Source of the DNA: Bombyx mori
Lineage: Eukaryota; Arthropoda; Insecta; Lepidoptera; Bombycidae
Direction of reading: 5' to 3'
DNA: 64,000 nucleotides
NCBI RefSeq assembly: GCF_030269925.1
Contig: NC_085107.1
Span: 7,936,001 to 8,000,000 of the forward strand
The position numbers and the translations under genes were made by a program. This document shows positions 40,616-51,600 of the stretch, piece after piece; position 1 is the stretch's first letter; the number at the start of each line of letters is the position of its first letter. The notes under the pieces are model-generated. The model searched no databases. It was not told where the DNA came from and saw nothing but the letters and a program-made list of their open reading frames with translations.

Positions 40616-43600
40616 TATTTTTGTTATCGTATAAATTTCTTATTGCTGTATGGTAAGAAAAGCTCAGTTGCCGTGGGATATTAATTTAATGCAGAAAATT
40701 AGATTTTCGGATTACTTTTTCTAGATTAATTTTCATGTTCGGCTAATTAATGTATCAACGATACTTTTTTTTCTCAAAATGATTTATTTCAATTCTATGA
40801 TAATGTTATATTTATAATAAACTAAATATACATTTTACAATTTAGGAGATAATTTATTGGCTCTAAACATAGATCTAGTCGCATTTTAAAATAATTTATG
40901 TTATCGAATGATGCGTGGTGCCCTTCAGAAAAAGTGGAACTTTCATAAATTATATCAAAACCTTTGATTTATAATACGTAAAAACATGTGTAACTTATTA
41001 GGAACTAATACACAGAAACATGCATCTTCTTCCTTATACACGTGCTGAAAACTTAGTAAAACCTGTCGTATTTAAAAGTAGTTGAATATCAGGGTCTTAT
41101 ATTTATTACGTGTTTAGATTTAAACTTTTCAATTAGATGATGTAATTATAAAATTCTTTAGTTATCTACACCTGGTAGTTAAGTAAAGATAAATGTTAAT
41201 TATGGCCGAGTTCCCGTGGACGGGCACGAGGCTGCCCTCCTGTCATAATTAACGACCCGCTTGCAGATCTTAATTATTATATTCGTAATATCGAGTATGT
41301 GTTCAGTGTTTTCTGTATTTATGCTTCATTAAACCGTTGAGAATCCACGATGTCTGTAATATTTATCGAAATATCTAGATCGCATAGTTTAATGTTGTGA
41401 GAAATTCAAAGTTTTTTGCGCCTAATATTATTTTAGAATTAACGTTTGAATGGAACTTTGAGACTCGCTAAGTGATCGTCTTAGATTAATTCTGATGTAA
41501 TTGTATTTTAATGTTAGTCTGGTGTTTTTGTGTCTATAAATATTCGTCTGATTCTTCTGTGCCAAATTACAAACAAATACTCCAACTTTTCAATATTTCT
41601 TAATTCTGCTGTTAAAGATTATTATTTTTATAAGAAGTATTATTTATTTAAAATAATTCAAATACTACTGTATTTATAATTTATCATCAATATTCTCATT
41701 TCCGTACGATATTATATCAAATGGAACACACCCTCGTGTCGGTACGGAAATGCCCATTTTTTCCATTTCTACCAGCGAACTTACTACTAATATCAAATTT
41801 CGTAGTTAAAACTTAAATTTCTAACTTGAATATCTTATTACAAAACATTCTAAGTATATTCATAAGCGTAGAATAAGTCGCTGTGTGATAATGGTAGACC
41901 TAATTTACTCTATAGAGGTAACCCTGAATTGTAGTCTTGCTACGAGAATGCTACTGTGACTTTACGATATATGTAATACATAAACACATATACAGCACTC
42001 TATTGATGTATGCACACTAAGTAAATTAATAATCTGTAACTTTGAAGTAGATTCCGTTTCCTTGGAATTCGTACACACGTTTTCTTTTGTGAAATGCTAT
42101 TGATGACATCATGAACCCTAGGTTAGAGATGCCAAAGGCAAAAATTGAATCATATCAAATTTCTGGGAAAAATCTTTAATCTTTATCTCACCTATCGCTC
42201 GTAATTTAAGTTAATATGTCATAAACCTTATTGTTTTAAAGGAATACTTTAAATTACTTTAAGCTTCCGTCCTACAGGTTTTTTTTAATTTTTAAGTACG
42301 GTCTGTAAATAAGCTGCGGATAAATCAGTTCTTTTCCATATTGCTTGCTTGCTTGCTGAAAATTAATTTAATTTAAAAGAAGACGTTGTTGGGATTTCGA
42401 TAAGAAAAAAAGAATTTTAATATAGACGGAAACGTACAACATTCGCCTGCCAATATGAATTCCTTTATTTATTGAGACAGTTAAATGATGCATCGTTTTT
42501 TTAAACAAACTACTAGAGATACTTTACTAAAGATTAATACCAAAATATAAAGAAAACGATCATCGGAACTTTCAGATTGAAACGGTCTTGATTTAAACTC
42601 GTCAGAACAACTACTCAATTATCTTTTCAATTGTAATCATTACCGATACACGTCAAACACCTCCAACGACCACATGTCAGATATATCATAATATCTACTC
42701 TCGATCCACAATAATTAATTACCGTCAACATGACGTGACGTCATAATTAATGCCGAATTTATATAATAACCTCAGACCGCCACTTGATCAGCTGTTTGAA
42801 CACAAAGAGCTTGTGATTAGCTCAGGTAAATATTTAATATGATAAATTTTGTTTACATGCTTTTTCTTTCGAACGCATGTGGAGAAAAATGATCCGTAAT
42901 TGTTTGAATATCATCTTTAATGGAAGCGATTTCAAAGTAAACGAAGTTATCGGCGCTGTTAATTATGAAGCGAGTTTTAATGGAATGCGTGGCCACATCC
43001 GTCCCTCTGCGAAAGGCTGAATTCTGTTACCGGATCGGTGTAAAATACTTTATTTTAAACATAAACTGAGAAAACACGCGTTTTCAGCTAATTGCGGTCG
43101 GTTACAGACGATGTGACATTTCAAAATTTTAATAATAAAAATGAATTTAATTCGCTGTAATAAATAATTTCGCATTTTTCTTTCTAGTTATCTTGCCTGA
43201 TCTCCTTATTGTTGATAAACATTTACATTGTATTTAATGACATTATTTTAAATCACCAATCGATCAGTAGTCGTTTTAAATAAATTTCTGTTATTGCCAT
43301 GATAATAAAAATAAACACATTTACGTTATACAATGTTTAGAAGTTATCCTTCAAACGACTGATTTACATAATCGTTTCATTGTTAGTGTTTAGAGTTAAG
43401 ATATATTTTAATGTTACCGTTATTATAATCGATCGTCTTATTTGTGAAATGTCTGAGTAATCTAACTTATTCAAACATTTGTACGAACGTCACCGACGTT
43501 ACGAGAATGTGTTTACTGCATACCTGTTTACTTAGCATAAATGTAACTTATTCATATATGAAACTGTCTACTTAAATGTTTGTTATAATAAATCGTAATA

Positions 43601-43950
43601 AAGAGATAAAATGCAAAATGGCCTTTTTATTACATTGCCCCTCTAATCTCTGTTATAAACTAAATGTATCTCTCATTCAGATCTCTCACATCTCTTCCAA
43701 ATAAAAATGATGTAACTACTTTTATTATTATTCAGCTATTACGATTCAAGTATCTTAAACGTTACTTTCAACTTGGTAATATAGAAGCGTACGTCCCACT
43801 GGATTATAAAAGTCACTTAGCTAAGACGATAAATTGAATTAGAAACATTTGCATGAGCTACGCTACTCACATTCATCTCAGACTATTTTGTTTTTGTTGA
43901 TTGTGAATACGTAATCACCAAGATTATGTTTAGATCGAAAGTTATGAACG
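40616..43950. other. Intergenic, nearly repeat-free, possible long 3' UTR
   Basis: The longest repeat-poor stretch of the window. It contains an 11-bp inverted pair (catttccgtac at 41697-41707, gtacggaaatg at 41742-41752), a ttgc tetranucleotide run near 42345, the promoter-like cluster at 42736-42824 and a distal AATAAA near 43598. No coding frame was recognised. Confidence 0.45.
42736..42824 (+). promoter_or_regulatory. Promoter-like cluster: CRE, TATA, initiator, donor
   Basis: TGACGTCA, a perfect CRE palindrome, at 42736-42743; TATATAA at 42760-42766; TCAGCT, initiator-like, with A at 42790, 30 bp after the TATA start; and CAG|GTAAAT, donor-like, at 42822-42829. The spacing suits an insect TATA promoter with a short non-coding first exon. 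The cluster is inferred from motifs only. Confidence 0.3.
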
Positions 43951-44199
43951 TTTTTTTTTTATTGCTTAGATGGGTGGACGAGCTCACAGCCCACCTGGTA
44001 GTGTAAAGTGGTTACTGGAGCTCATAGACATCTACAACGTAAATGCGCCACCCAGCTTGAGATATAAGTTCTAAGGTCTCAAGTATAGTTACAACGGCCG
44101 CCCCACCCTTCAAACCGAAACGCATTACTGCTTCACGGCAGAAATAAGCAGGGTGGTGGTACCTACCCGCGCGGACTCACAAGAGGTCCTACCACCAGT
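43951..44199 (-). repeat. Bm1 SINE
   Basis: Antisense from poly-T and attgcttagatgggtggacg to ggtcctaccaccagt. Confidence 0.93.
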
Positions 44200-44321
44200 A
44201 AAAGCAGTAACGATAAGTAATCAAAATTATTGACAAACGTTTTGAGCCTGAATAAAATTACGTTACAACTTAAGTTATTAATTCAACATGCACTAATGTA
44301 CGATATTACTATTGTGACTAG

Positions 44322-44555
44322 AGGTTACTTCACCCTCATGGCGGCTGAGCCATTGCTTGCCCACTTTTTTTATTTTTTTTTATTGGCCTTGTAGGCAGAC
44401 GTGCATACGGCCCACCTGATGGTGAGTGGTTACCGTCGCCTATGGACTTCAGCAATGCCAGGGGCAGAGCCAAGCCGCTGCCTACCGCTTAATACTCTCC
44501 ATAAGCCTCGTTTGAAGAAGGACACTTGTTCTAGTGAAAGTGGAAAGAACTGATT
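44322..44555. mobile_element. Jockey-type LINE 3' UTR relic split by a family A tail
   Basis: ggctgagccattgcttgccc (44342-44361) and ctagtgaaagtggaaagaac match consecutive parts of the 3' UTR of the LINE at 34378-35964. Between them, 44366 to about 44521, lies an antisense family A LINE tail (cttgtaggcagacgtgcata to aagcctcgtttgaagaagga). cactt near both junctions may be the target duplication. Confidence 0.65.
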
Positions 44556-44570
44556 TTTAAAAAAACAAAC

Positions 44571-45022
44571 ACTTACTTCACAACATTAACGTCTTCAAAT
44601 CAAAATTATGAATTATGTGAAAGCGTCCGATGCGAAAATTCGAAATTGAAAATTCTGTGAACCAATTAAAAGGAAGAGCACAAAGATCTTCATGCTTAAC
44701 TGTAAATAGCTGTTCAAAGCCAAATACTTACTTCACAACATTAACGTCTCCAAATCAAAATTATGAATTATGTGAAAGCGTCCGATGCGAAAAATCGAAA
44801 TTGAAAATTCTGTTAACCAATTAAAAGGAATAGCGCATAGATCTTCATGCTTAACTGTAAATAACTGTTCAAAACCAAATACTTACTTCACAACATTAAC
44901 GTCTTCAAATCAAAATTATGAGTTATATGAAGCGAGCGTGAAAAATTCAAAGCTGGAAATTATGTGAACCAATTAAAAGGATTAGCGCAAAGATCTTCAC
45001 GCATAACTGTTAGTAACTGTTC
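44571..45022. repeat. 155-bp tandem repeat, three units
   Basis: acttacttcacaacattaac begins units at 44571, 44726 and 44881, an exact 155-bp period. The units differ at scattered positions and the third is the most diverged. The open frames inside (about 60 codons) are repeat translations and not genes. Confidence 0.9.
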
Positions 45023-45079
45023 TAGATGGATAGGACTCGAAAATCGTATTTTACTTTATCGAACAATAGTGAGCGTGTT

Positions 45080-45390
45080 GACACAGATCGTTTGCGACAT
45101 CTTGATCTACTGAGAAACTTGGGCTCTTTCTGTCTTTGGTACCGTGTATTACATGGTGATTACCCTAAAAAGTTGTTGATCGAGATATTCCCTTCGTTCC
45201 CTTTTTACCATCATATTGACGGCGTCAGATCACAGCTCATCTATGCTATCTAAAGCGCGTAGATCTTTATTATCACGTACGCTTAGAAAATGAAACCCTA
45301 TTTCGTGATTTTACCGAGTGCTATATGTCCTTCTTCAAACAAGGCTTCAGGAGAGTCTGCATCAGCTTGCAGCGGCAGCCTCTGATATCG
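45080..45390 (+). mobile_element. Family A LINE relic
   Basis: Decayed translation: DTDRLRHLDLLRNLGSFCLW, YRVLHGDYPKKLLIEIFPS, then after stops SFFKQGFRR and gcagcggcagcctctg. Collinear with 37816-38238. Confidence 0.6.
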
Positions 45391-45761
45391 TTGACGTATG
45401 ATTATAATTTCGTTGCCTGTTTCGTTGCTTGGGTCGTATATATGGTACTACAAATAGATACTTTGCGTATTGTGATTCCGCTCGGATCGTCCATCGTCCT
45501 AGCTCTTTCTATCCCGAAATCGTAATGCATTCTGATTTTAAAAGTACAAAATATCCGTTACACTATGCATTTGAAATGTCGATGGAATGTGATGTATATA
45601 TTCTAATTACTGCATACCGATGGCCATGCATCACCCAATACCAATCTTAAACCGGATTCTGCGTTCTGAAAATTAGCATTCACAAAAAGACGAACAACGT
45701 TTGTTTTCCTAAAATCTGTTTTATTGTATGTATGTATGTATGTACAAAATTGCTATTACAG

Positions 45762-45929
45762 GATCACGGTTTTTGTTTTCAAAATGACATTATTCTCTCG
45801 CGTCCATTCGATGAAATACGTCACTCGTACTTCAAGTACACGGGTCCCGCGACAATTTCGGGATATCGCTCGAGTAAGTACAACGCGGGGAGCTTCGGCG
45901 AGGTCACAAACATAGCAGAAATGCGCTAA
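45762..45929 (+). CDS. Candidate isolated exon of unknown function
   Basis: After the acceptor ttgctattacag the frame reads DHGFCFQNDIILSRPFDEIR, then HSYFKYTGPATISGYRSS and KYNAGSFGEVTNIAEMR, stop. The composition is more balanced and GC-richer than its surroundings. A consensus donor (cga|gtaagta) at 45873/45874 could end it as an internal exon. In phase 0 it could follow the receptor exon ending at 39330 as an alternative C-terminus, but the 40118 exon fits better. No family was recognised. Confidence 0.25.
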   Translation, partial: DHGFCFQNDIILSRPFDEIRHSYFKYTGPATISGYRSSKYNAGSFGEVTNIAEMR

Positions 45930-46490
45930 AATCTTTTTTCGTCATTTGTAGAAAGGCAAGAAACGAACCGAAGCGACTGTCGGAGAGCGTTTTTTTTTTT
46001 TCGTGGAGATGTCATAAATCAGAAGGCGGCAGATGGTGTTGACCTACGCCATTATTGCCATGTTTCCAGCTAAGAATTATTATTGGGCTCCCTTTTGGGT
46101 TTCGTTTTCAAATAATAATTCTTTAGAATTTCACCGTTGAGCTAATGTCTCTTTGAATTATTAAACAAAATCCTTGTTAATGAGGCAGCAAGAAGCGACG
46201 AACTCTTATGATATTCATTTCCTTTTGACTTATTCTATAATGACGTTTTTAATGCACATTTCAATTATTGTGCTAACCTTCCCTCTTACCAATGATAGTA
46301 TGTTAAACTGTTATAATTTTTATTGTAATGAGCAGATGAAAACACAGATCATTTGATTGATCATGCTCACGAAGACTCACCTTGAGACATTAGGTGGAAG
46401 TTACAATAATACTAAATAAGTTTTCAAAAGAGATCATCGAAATAAAAGCAATACAATTCAGCTCGAAGGAATTCTTGGCTTACAGTAGTA
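45930..46490. other. Intergenic, nothing recognised
   Basis: No repeat or exon recognised. Confidence 0.4.
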
Positions 46491-46494
46491 GTTT

Positions 46495-46939
46495 GCATTG
46501 AGTTCTCGATACGATAGGATAAGACGTTCTTGTTGAGCGATGCACCTGTGTTCGAATCCCAGGCGGGTACCAATATTTCTAATGAAATACGTACTTAACA
46601 ATTGTTCACGATTGACTTCTACGGTGAAGGAATAACATCGTGTAATAAAAATGAAACCCGCAAAATTTTAATTTGCGTAATTACTGGTGGTAGGACTTCT
46701 TGTGAATACGTACGGGTAGGTACCACCAACCTGCTTATTTCCGCCGTGAACCAGTAATGCGTTTCGGATTGAAGGGTGGGGCAGCTGTTATAACTATACT
46801 GTGACCTTAGAACTCATATCTCAAGGTGGTTGGCGGCTTGCTGTTTATGGCGGTTGTCTATGGGCCGGTAACCGGTAACCACTTAGCACCAGGTGGGCTG
46901 TGAGCTCGTCCAACCATCTATGGAATAAAAATAAAAAAA
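46495..46939 (+). repeat. Full-length Bm1 SINE with tRNA-derived head
   Basis: The only long copy here, about 445 bp. The head carries a Pol III B-box-like gttcgaatccc (46550-46560) inside a T-arm-like cctg/cagg stem. It continues with taatgaaatacgtacttaac, aggaataacatcgtgtaata and ataaaaatgaaacccgcaaa into the usual tggtggtagg body. The body has several changes, so it is not the youngest copy. Confidence 0.88.
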
Positions 46940-47224
46940 TTTAAATGAGAAAAACTATATTTGATTTATTGAATTATTGTAGATGGATGACCTCATGACC
47001 CGCTCCGTATTCACTTGTTACGGACTCCCACAAATGTATAAATAGTAAAAATAAAAATAATAAAAATCACGGTATTTGTAATTATAACATTGTTCAGTCA
47101 CGTACATAATCAGTGTATGATTTAAGCATTAATATACATACGTACAAAGGAGCAATCTATCTTGATTACGTTGAACTGTAACTCTAGATGTGGCAATAAA
47201 TTAGATGTTAATCACGGGGTAGGC

Positions 47225-47420
47225 CGTTTGGTGGCGGTCAATAATGCGCTTGCACGGACGGCTCTTCAGTTTATCCAGTGGCCATCTCATGTGCCGTCTC
47301 AGCCTGGGATCGCTCCAAATATCTTTTGTCTAACTTCATTTTCGTTACATCTCTTCGTGCAATCTGATCGTCTAGGCAATGCCCTCTCTAATAGGGACTG
47401 CAATGTATATTATACTATCA
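47225..47420 (+). repeat. Possible LINE endonuclease relic
   Basis: The open frame 47162-47506 contains NNALARTALQFIQWPSHVPS, QPGIAPNIF and LTS, resembling the end of a Jockey/CR1 apurinic endonuclease domain. It is truncated and decayed; the family is uncertain. Confidence 0.35.
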
Positions 47421-48047
47421 AACGTTGGGAATCAAATGCTGATCAAACGGCTTGGATATCACGCATACGAAGGCTCAAGTCTGTGGTTTTCACGCATAAT
47501 TATTAATCCGAAATATGCTCTCGCAGCATACCATACTGACACATAGCTTACTTGTTGAAACTACGTGCAATCGTTTCTTCCTTAAAAACCGAAAATCAAT
47601 TTTCAACTACATACATACTATTCGATCCTTAAATGTAATTTAAATTTTTTCACAGTGGGTTTCACGGGTCTTAAGAAAGTCAAACAATGCTTTCTGGATT
47701 CAATTACAAATATTATTTGAAATGAATAGAATGAATTAAAAAGTTTTTTATTTAAGTTGGCCAGAGAACATGGTGCCTCTCATCCCGTAGAGAGCACCAG
47801 ACGCTAAGCTGTGTCCAAATCATATCAGTGATGCTCTCAGGTAATTATTCCCAATCCAACCACGTTGGTTTCTGTCGCATCGCCCAGGGTCAATCCCCCA
47901 GAACCAGGCGTATTACCTCATTTGCGGGTGCATCTGTTCAATAATAATTTCGGACACCAACTCTCTTTAAAATCCAGCCGCCAAGAGCGACGCATTGATT
48001 TTATATTTCTTTTATATTAAGTCTTTAATTTGTCATGTAAGGACAAA

Positions 48048-48354
48048 CTAGATGATGACCGAGCTTTGCTCGGCTTTTTTTTTATAACGCCATCTTGTTG
48101 TGTCTTTAAAGTGGTTAGTTGCCCTCAATTAAGAAAAATAGTATTATTATTCGCCAATAGATGTCGGGAAGAGTTGATTATTGAAAACACAAATAAAACA
48201 ACATTTTCTGAAAATAAATCGTAGCTAGATCGATTTATCGCCCCCGAAATCCCCTGTATACTAAATTTTATGAAAATCTTTGGAGTCGTTTCCGAGATTC
48301 AGATTATATAATTATATATTAATATACAAGAATTGCTCGTTTAAAGGTATAAGA
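48048..48354 (-). mobile_element. Non-autonomous Helitron, 307 bp (family C)
   Basis: An inverted relative of 23521-23829. On the - strand it starts TCTTATACCTTTAAACGAGC and ends with the hairpin CCGAGCAAAGCTCGG plus TCATCATCTAG; the flanks are A and T. The hairpin is perfect here (6-bp stem, 3-nt loop). Confidence 0.9.
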
Positions 48355-49763
48355 TAAATACCTCTACAATCAATACAGTCTACGCTCATTTACCACAACG
48401 CAACAGCACCGAAATATCGACCAGACACCTGGATCCTGCCTACAGTTCGAAGCGCTGAGATTAGGCATTCCGCACTTGAATGACGCTAGGACCTCAACCT
48501 ACCACAATACAGACTAGAAGGTTGTCTCGATTTATTAATTTTGTGTTCAAGTTAAACTTTTATAAAATGTACCACTTAAGTCCAGCCACGGCTTGCTGTC
48601 GATTTTTCTGATATTAATTAACAAATTTAAATAGGATTCCGTTCACAATACCAATGGTTTTATTTATTTTTTAGCACGGAACCCCAATCCGTTTTCTAAA
48701 ATAAAGTAGCCTATTCCTTATAATATCAACATTTTGACAGTTTTGTCAAAATCTCTCCATTCATTTCGGAGATTAGTCGGGACAGACAACAAACGGGAAA
48801 TAATAATATGGTCTTTTGTGATGAGAATACTCACTTTCATCATATCATCTATTTAGTATAAGTAGTGTGCTTGATAGTTTAGTACAAGTAGTAATACAAG
48901 TTTATATTGTCAAGTCTATAGGATCCGGTAAACACTCCACACTATAGCAGCGCCGCGAACTAATCAACCCTTTTTAAAAAAATTTTTTTTTTGTTTTACA
49001 ATAACTTATAATTGCTTCACTATAAATTGAATAAAAACTTATTTGCAAATTTTAAGTTCATCTGAACATTATTAAAATAAATTTAAACATTAAATGAATG
49101 TTCAATAAATATTTATTTTCATTGTGTAACGGTAACTAGATTCGCGTCGGGAAAGTTTGCGACCATCCCCTTTGCCAATTTAAAACTCGGAAAGATCTTT
49201 GCATGTAATTTTTGTTAAGTAGTTGCCTCAAAGCATCCCATTAAAATTAACTAGCTTGCTCTTTTACTTTTAAAACTGTTTTTCTTATAATTATTATACC
49301 TTATGTGAACTTTAATGGACTTACAATAATATTTAATTTTATATTTTTAACGTTCAAATTAACAAAATATTATAATTTAATTAAATACAATAAAACAGGC
49401 ATTGTGTCAATTTGCCCATTTTCTTTAAAGCGATAGTTCTGTAAAAAATAAAATCCACACACCTAATATATTATGACAAGCGAAACAAGCACAGTATAGC
49501 AATCCTAACGTATGCAAATATATGTATTATGAGCTGTGTTTAGCACCGAAAGTGACCACTGTGAATCCCAACACTATTTACAGGTTAAGCTTCACGGATG
49601 TTTATTAGCTAAGCTCACGTTTGTCCGAAGAACTAGCGTGCTTCAACATTAATTTGGCTAATGTGCTCGTTATTTTACAACAAAACCCTGCACGTCTTTG
49701 GAGCTGAAAAAAATCCAAATCACAGCAAAATTATACTGCATAACGTGAATTTCAAATTGATAA
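48355..49763. other. Intergenic with a possible Helitron-like relic
   Basis: 48600-48800 (gcacggaaccccaatccgtt, then aaaatctctccattcatttc and ggagattagtcgggacagac) resembles the antisense interior of lepidopteran Helitrons, but no ends were found. The rest is AT-rich. Confidence 0.35.
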
Positions 49764-50017
49764 TTTTTATTTTTTTATTTTATCGCTTAGACGGGTGGTC
49801 GAGCTCACAGCCCACCTAGTGTTAAGTGGGTACTGGAGCCCATAGACATGCACGACCTAAATGCGCCACCCACCTTGAGATACAAGTTCTAAGGACTCAA
49901 GTATAGTTACAACGGCTGCCCCACCCTTCAAACCGAAACGCATTACTGATTCACGGTAGAAATAGGCAGAGTGGTGGTAGCTACCCGTGCGGACTCACCA
50001 GAGGTCCTACTACCAGT
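49764..50017 (-). repeat. Bm1 SINE
   Basis: Antisense from poly-T and tatcgcttagacgggtggtc to gaggtcctactaccagt. Confidence 0.92.
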
Positions 50018-50089
50018 TTTTTTGTGGAATTGTCTTGTAATAAAAATAGGATCCAAAATTTATTAATTTCTTAGAATAACGGCAGTACT

Positions 50090-51600
50090 AGGTTTCAAAG
50101 ACCGATTTTCGTCAATTGCGCAGTTACGAATTTTAAAGTTCTTTGGTCACATATCTAGAAAAGAAGACTGATTGAGAGACTAGTGATTCAAAGTCAGGTG
50201 GAAGGTATCACACGGCCTATCACTTACCCGCTGGATTAGCATAATAAAGAAAGCAACTGAGTCCAACATGGTCCAGTATACTCGAAACGCATTGAACCGC
50301 TAGATCCAGAGACGCATCGCTGGGACAGCATCCTTCGAAAAAAAAAAAAAAAGGCTCTTGGAAGGGGTCTATGTGTCCCTGTAGGTGGCGGCCTCCCCCC
50401 GGTGAAGGTCAAGGGGCGACCTGAGGGGGTGAGGCCGCGCGGCGCGCTACCAGCACTCTAGCGCGCTGCCGTGGAGTGATTAGAGCGACCGGTCGACGGT
50501 GTATCGCGTCCCGACCCGGCAGGCTGGTTCTGGTCCAGCGGGGTATTCCGGGACACCAGCGGCACCGTCTGGGCGGCCCGACGGGCTGCCGTACCGAGAC
50601 GGCTGACGTTTCAGAGCCTTCGATTCGCCTCGAAGGCTCCGTCGGCTGGGCGTCCTTGGGGTGAGCCGCGCCGTCTGGTTGTAGTGTTGACCGCGGTAGC
50701 CCCCCTACCTCATCCGGGTTCTGACCTCGGAGGGGATCGGACGTCGGGTGTAAGAGTGCAGGGGAGTCGTTTAGTGGGTGGGTCCTAAAATCCTTGGGCC
50801 CGCGGTCTGCTCACAACACCATGCAGATCGTTGAGTCTCACATACCCCGCGCGCCCCTTTTGCGCGGGGACCTCGTAGGAGGTTCGGCCCTCTACCCGAA
50901 AAAAAAAAAAAAAAAAAAAAAAGGGGTCTATGTGTCCGGGGGCCGGAGGCGGGAATACGCCCGTACGTCCCGGCCCCTGTAGGTGGCGGCCTCCCCCCGG
51001 TGAAGGTCAAGGGGCGACCTGAGGGGGTGAGGCCGCGCGGCGCGCTACCAGCACTCTAGCGCGCTGCCGTGGAGTGAATAGAGCGACCGGTCGACGGTGT
51101 ATCGCGTCCCGACCCGGCAGGCTGGTTCTGGTCCAGCGGGGTATTCCGGGACACCAGCGGCACCGTCTGGGCGGCCCGACGGGCTGCCGTATCGAGACGG
51201 CCGACGTTTCAGAGCCTTCGATTCGCCTCGAAGGCTCCGTCGGCTGGGCGTCCTTGGGGTGAGCCGCGCCGTCTGGTTGTAGTGTTGACCGCGGTAGCCC
51301 CCCTACCTCATCCGGGTTCTGACCTCGGAGGGGATCGGACGTCGGGTGTAAGAGTGCAGGGGAGTCGTTTAGTGGGTGGGTCCTAAAATCCTTGGGCCCG
51401 CGGTCTGCTCACAACACCATGCAGATCGTTGAGTCTCACATACCCCGCGCGCCCCTTTTGCGCGGGGACCTCGTAGGAGGTTCGGCCCTCTACCCGAAAA
51501 AAAAAAAAAAAAAAAAAAAGGGGTCTATGTGTACATCATCAACGCAACCAAGACTACTCTGACAAGAGTGTCCTGCTAAGAAGAAGATGTAGAAGAAGAC
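50090..51600 (+). mobile_element. Family B RTE-like LINE end, split by two retroposons
   Basis: 50100-50363 encodes a decayed LRILKFFGHISRKED followed by LTRW; 51533-51600 continues with the family tail (aagactactctgacaagagt). The two parts match consecutive parts of 53500-53835, so the sequence between, 50364-51532, is inserted. Confidence 0.7.
50364..51532 (+). mobile_element. Two tandem GC-rich retroposon copies sharing one target site
   Basis: The motif ggggtctatgtgt occurs three times, at 50364-50376, 50923-50935 and 51520-51532. Copy 1 is 50377-50922 and copy 2 is 50936-51519. Both end ggttcggccctctacccg plus 23-24 A. I count about three base changes between the copies. Copy 2 carries about 38 extra bp at its start (ccgggggccggaggcgggaa and onward). 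No RT sequence; this looks like a LINE 3' UTR, family not identified. Confidence 0.88.

Noticed and set aside
44630..44967. Two similar 60-codon frames as a tandem gene family
   Set aside because: They are products of the 155-bp tandem repeat read in one frame; the third unit loses the frame.
44571..45022. CRISPR-like array
   Set aside because: The units are 155 bp of continuous similarity without spacers, in an animal genome.
46545..46565. tRNA gene suggested by gttcgaatccc with a T-arm-like stem
   Set aside because: The sequence continues directly into the Bm1 body; there is no acceptor stem or full cloverleaf, so it is the SINE's tRNA-derived head.
50476..51262. Arg/Gly-rich frames repeated at 50476 and 51074 as paralogous genes
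   Set aside because: They are translations of the two GC-rich retroposon copies; the opposite strand is equally open and there is no domain.
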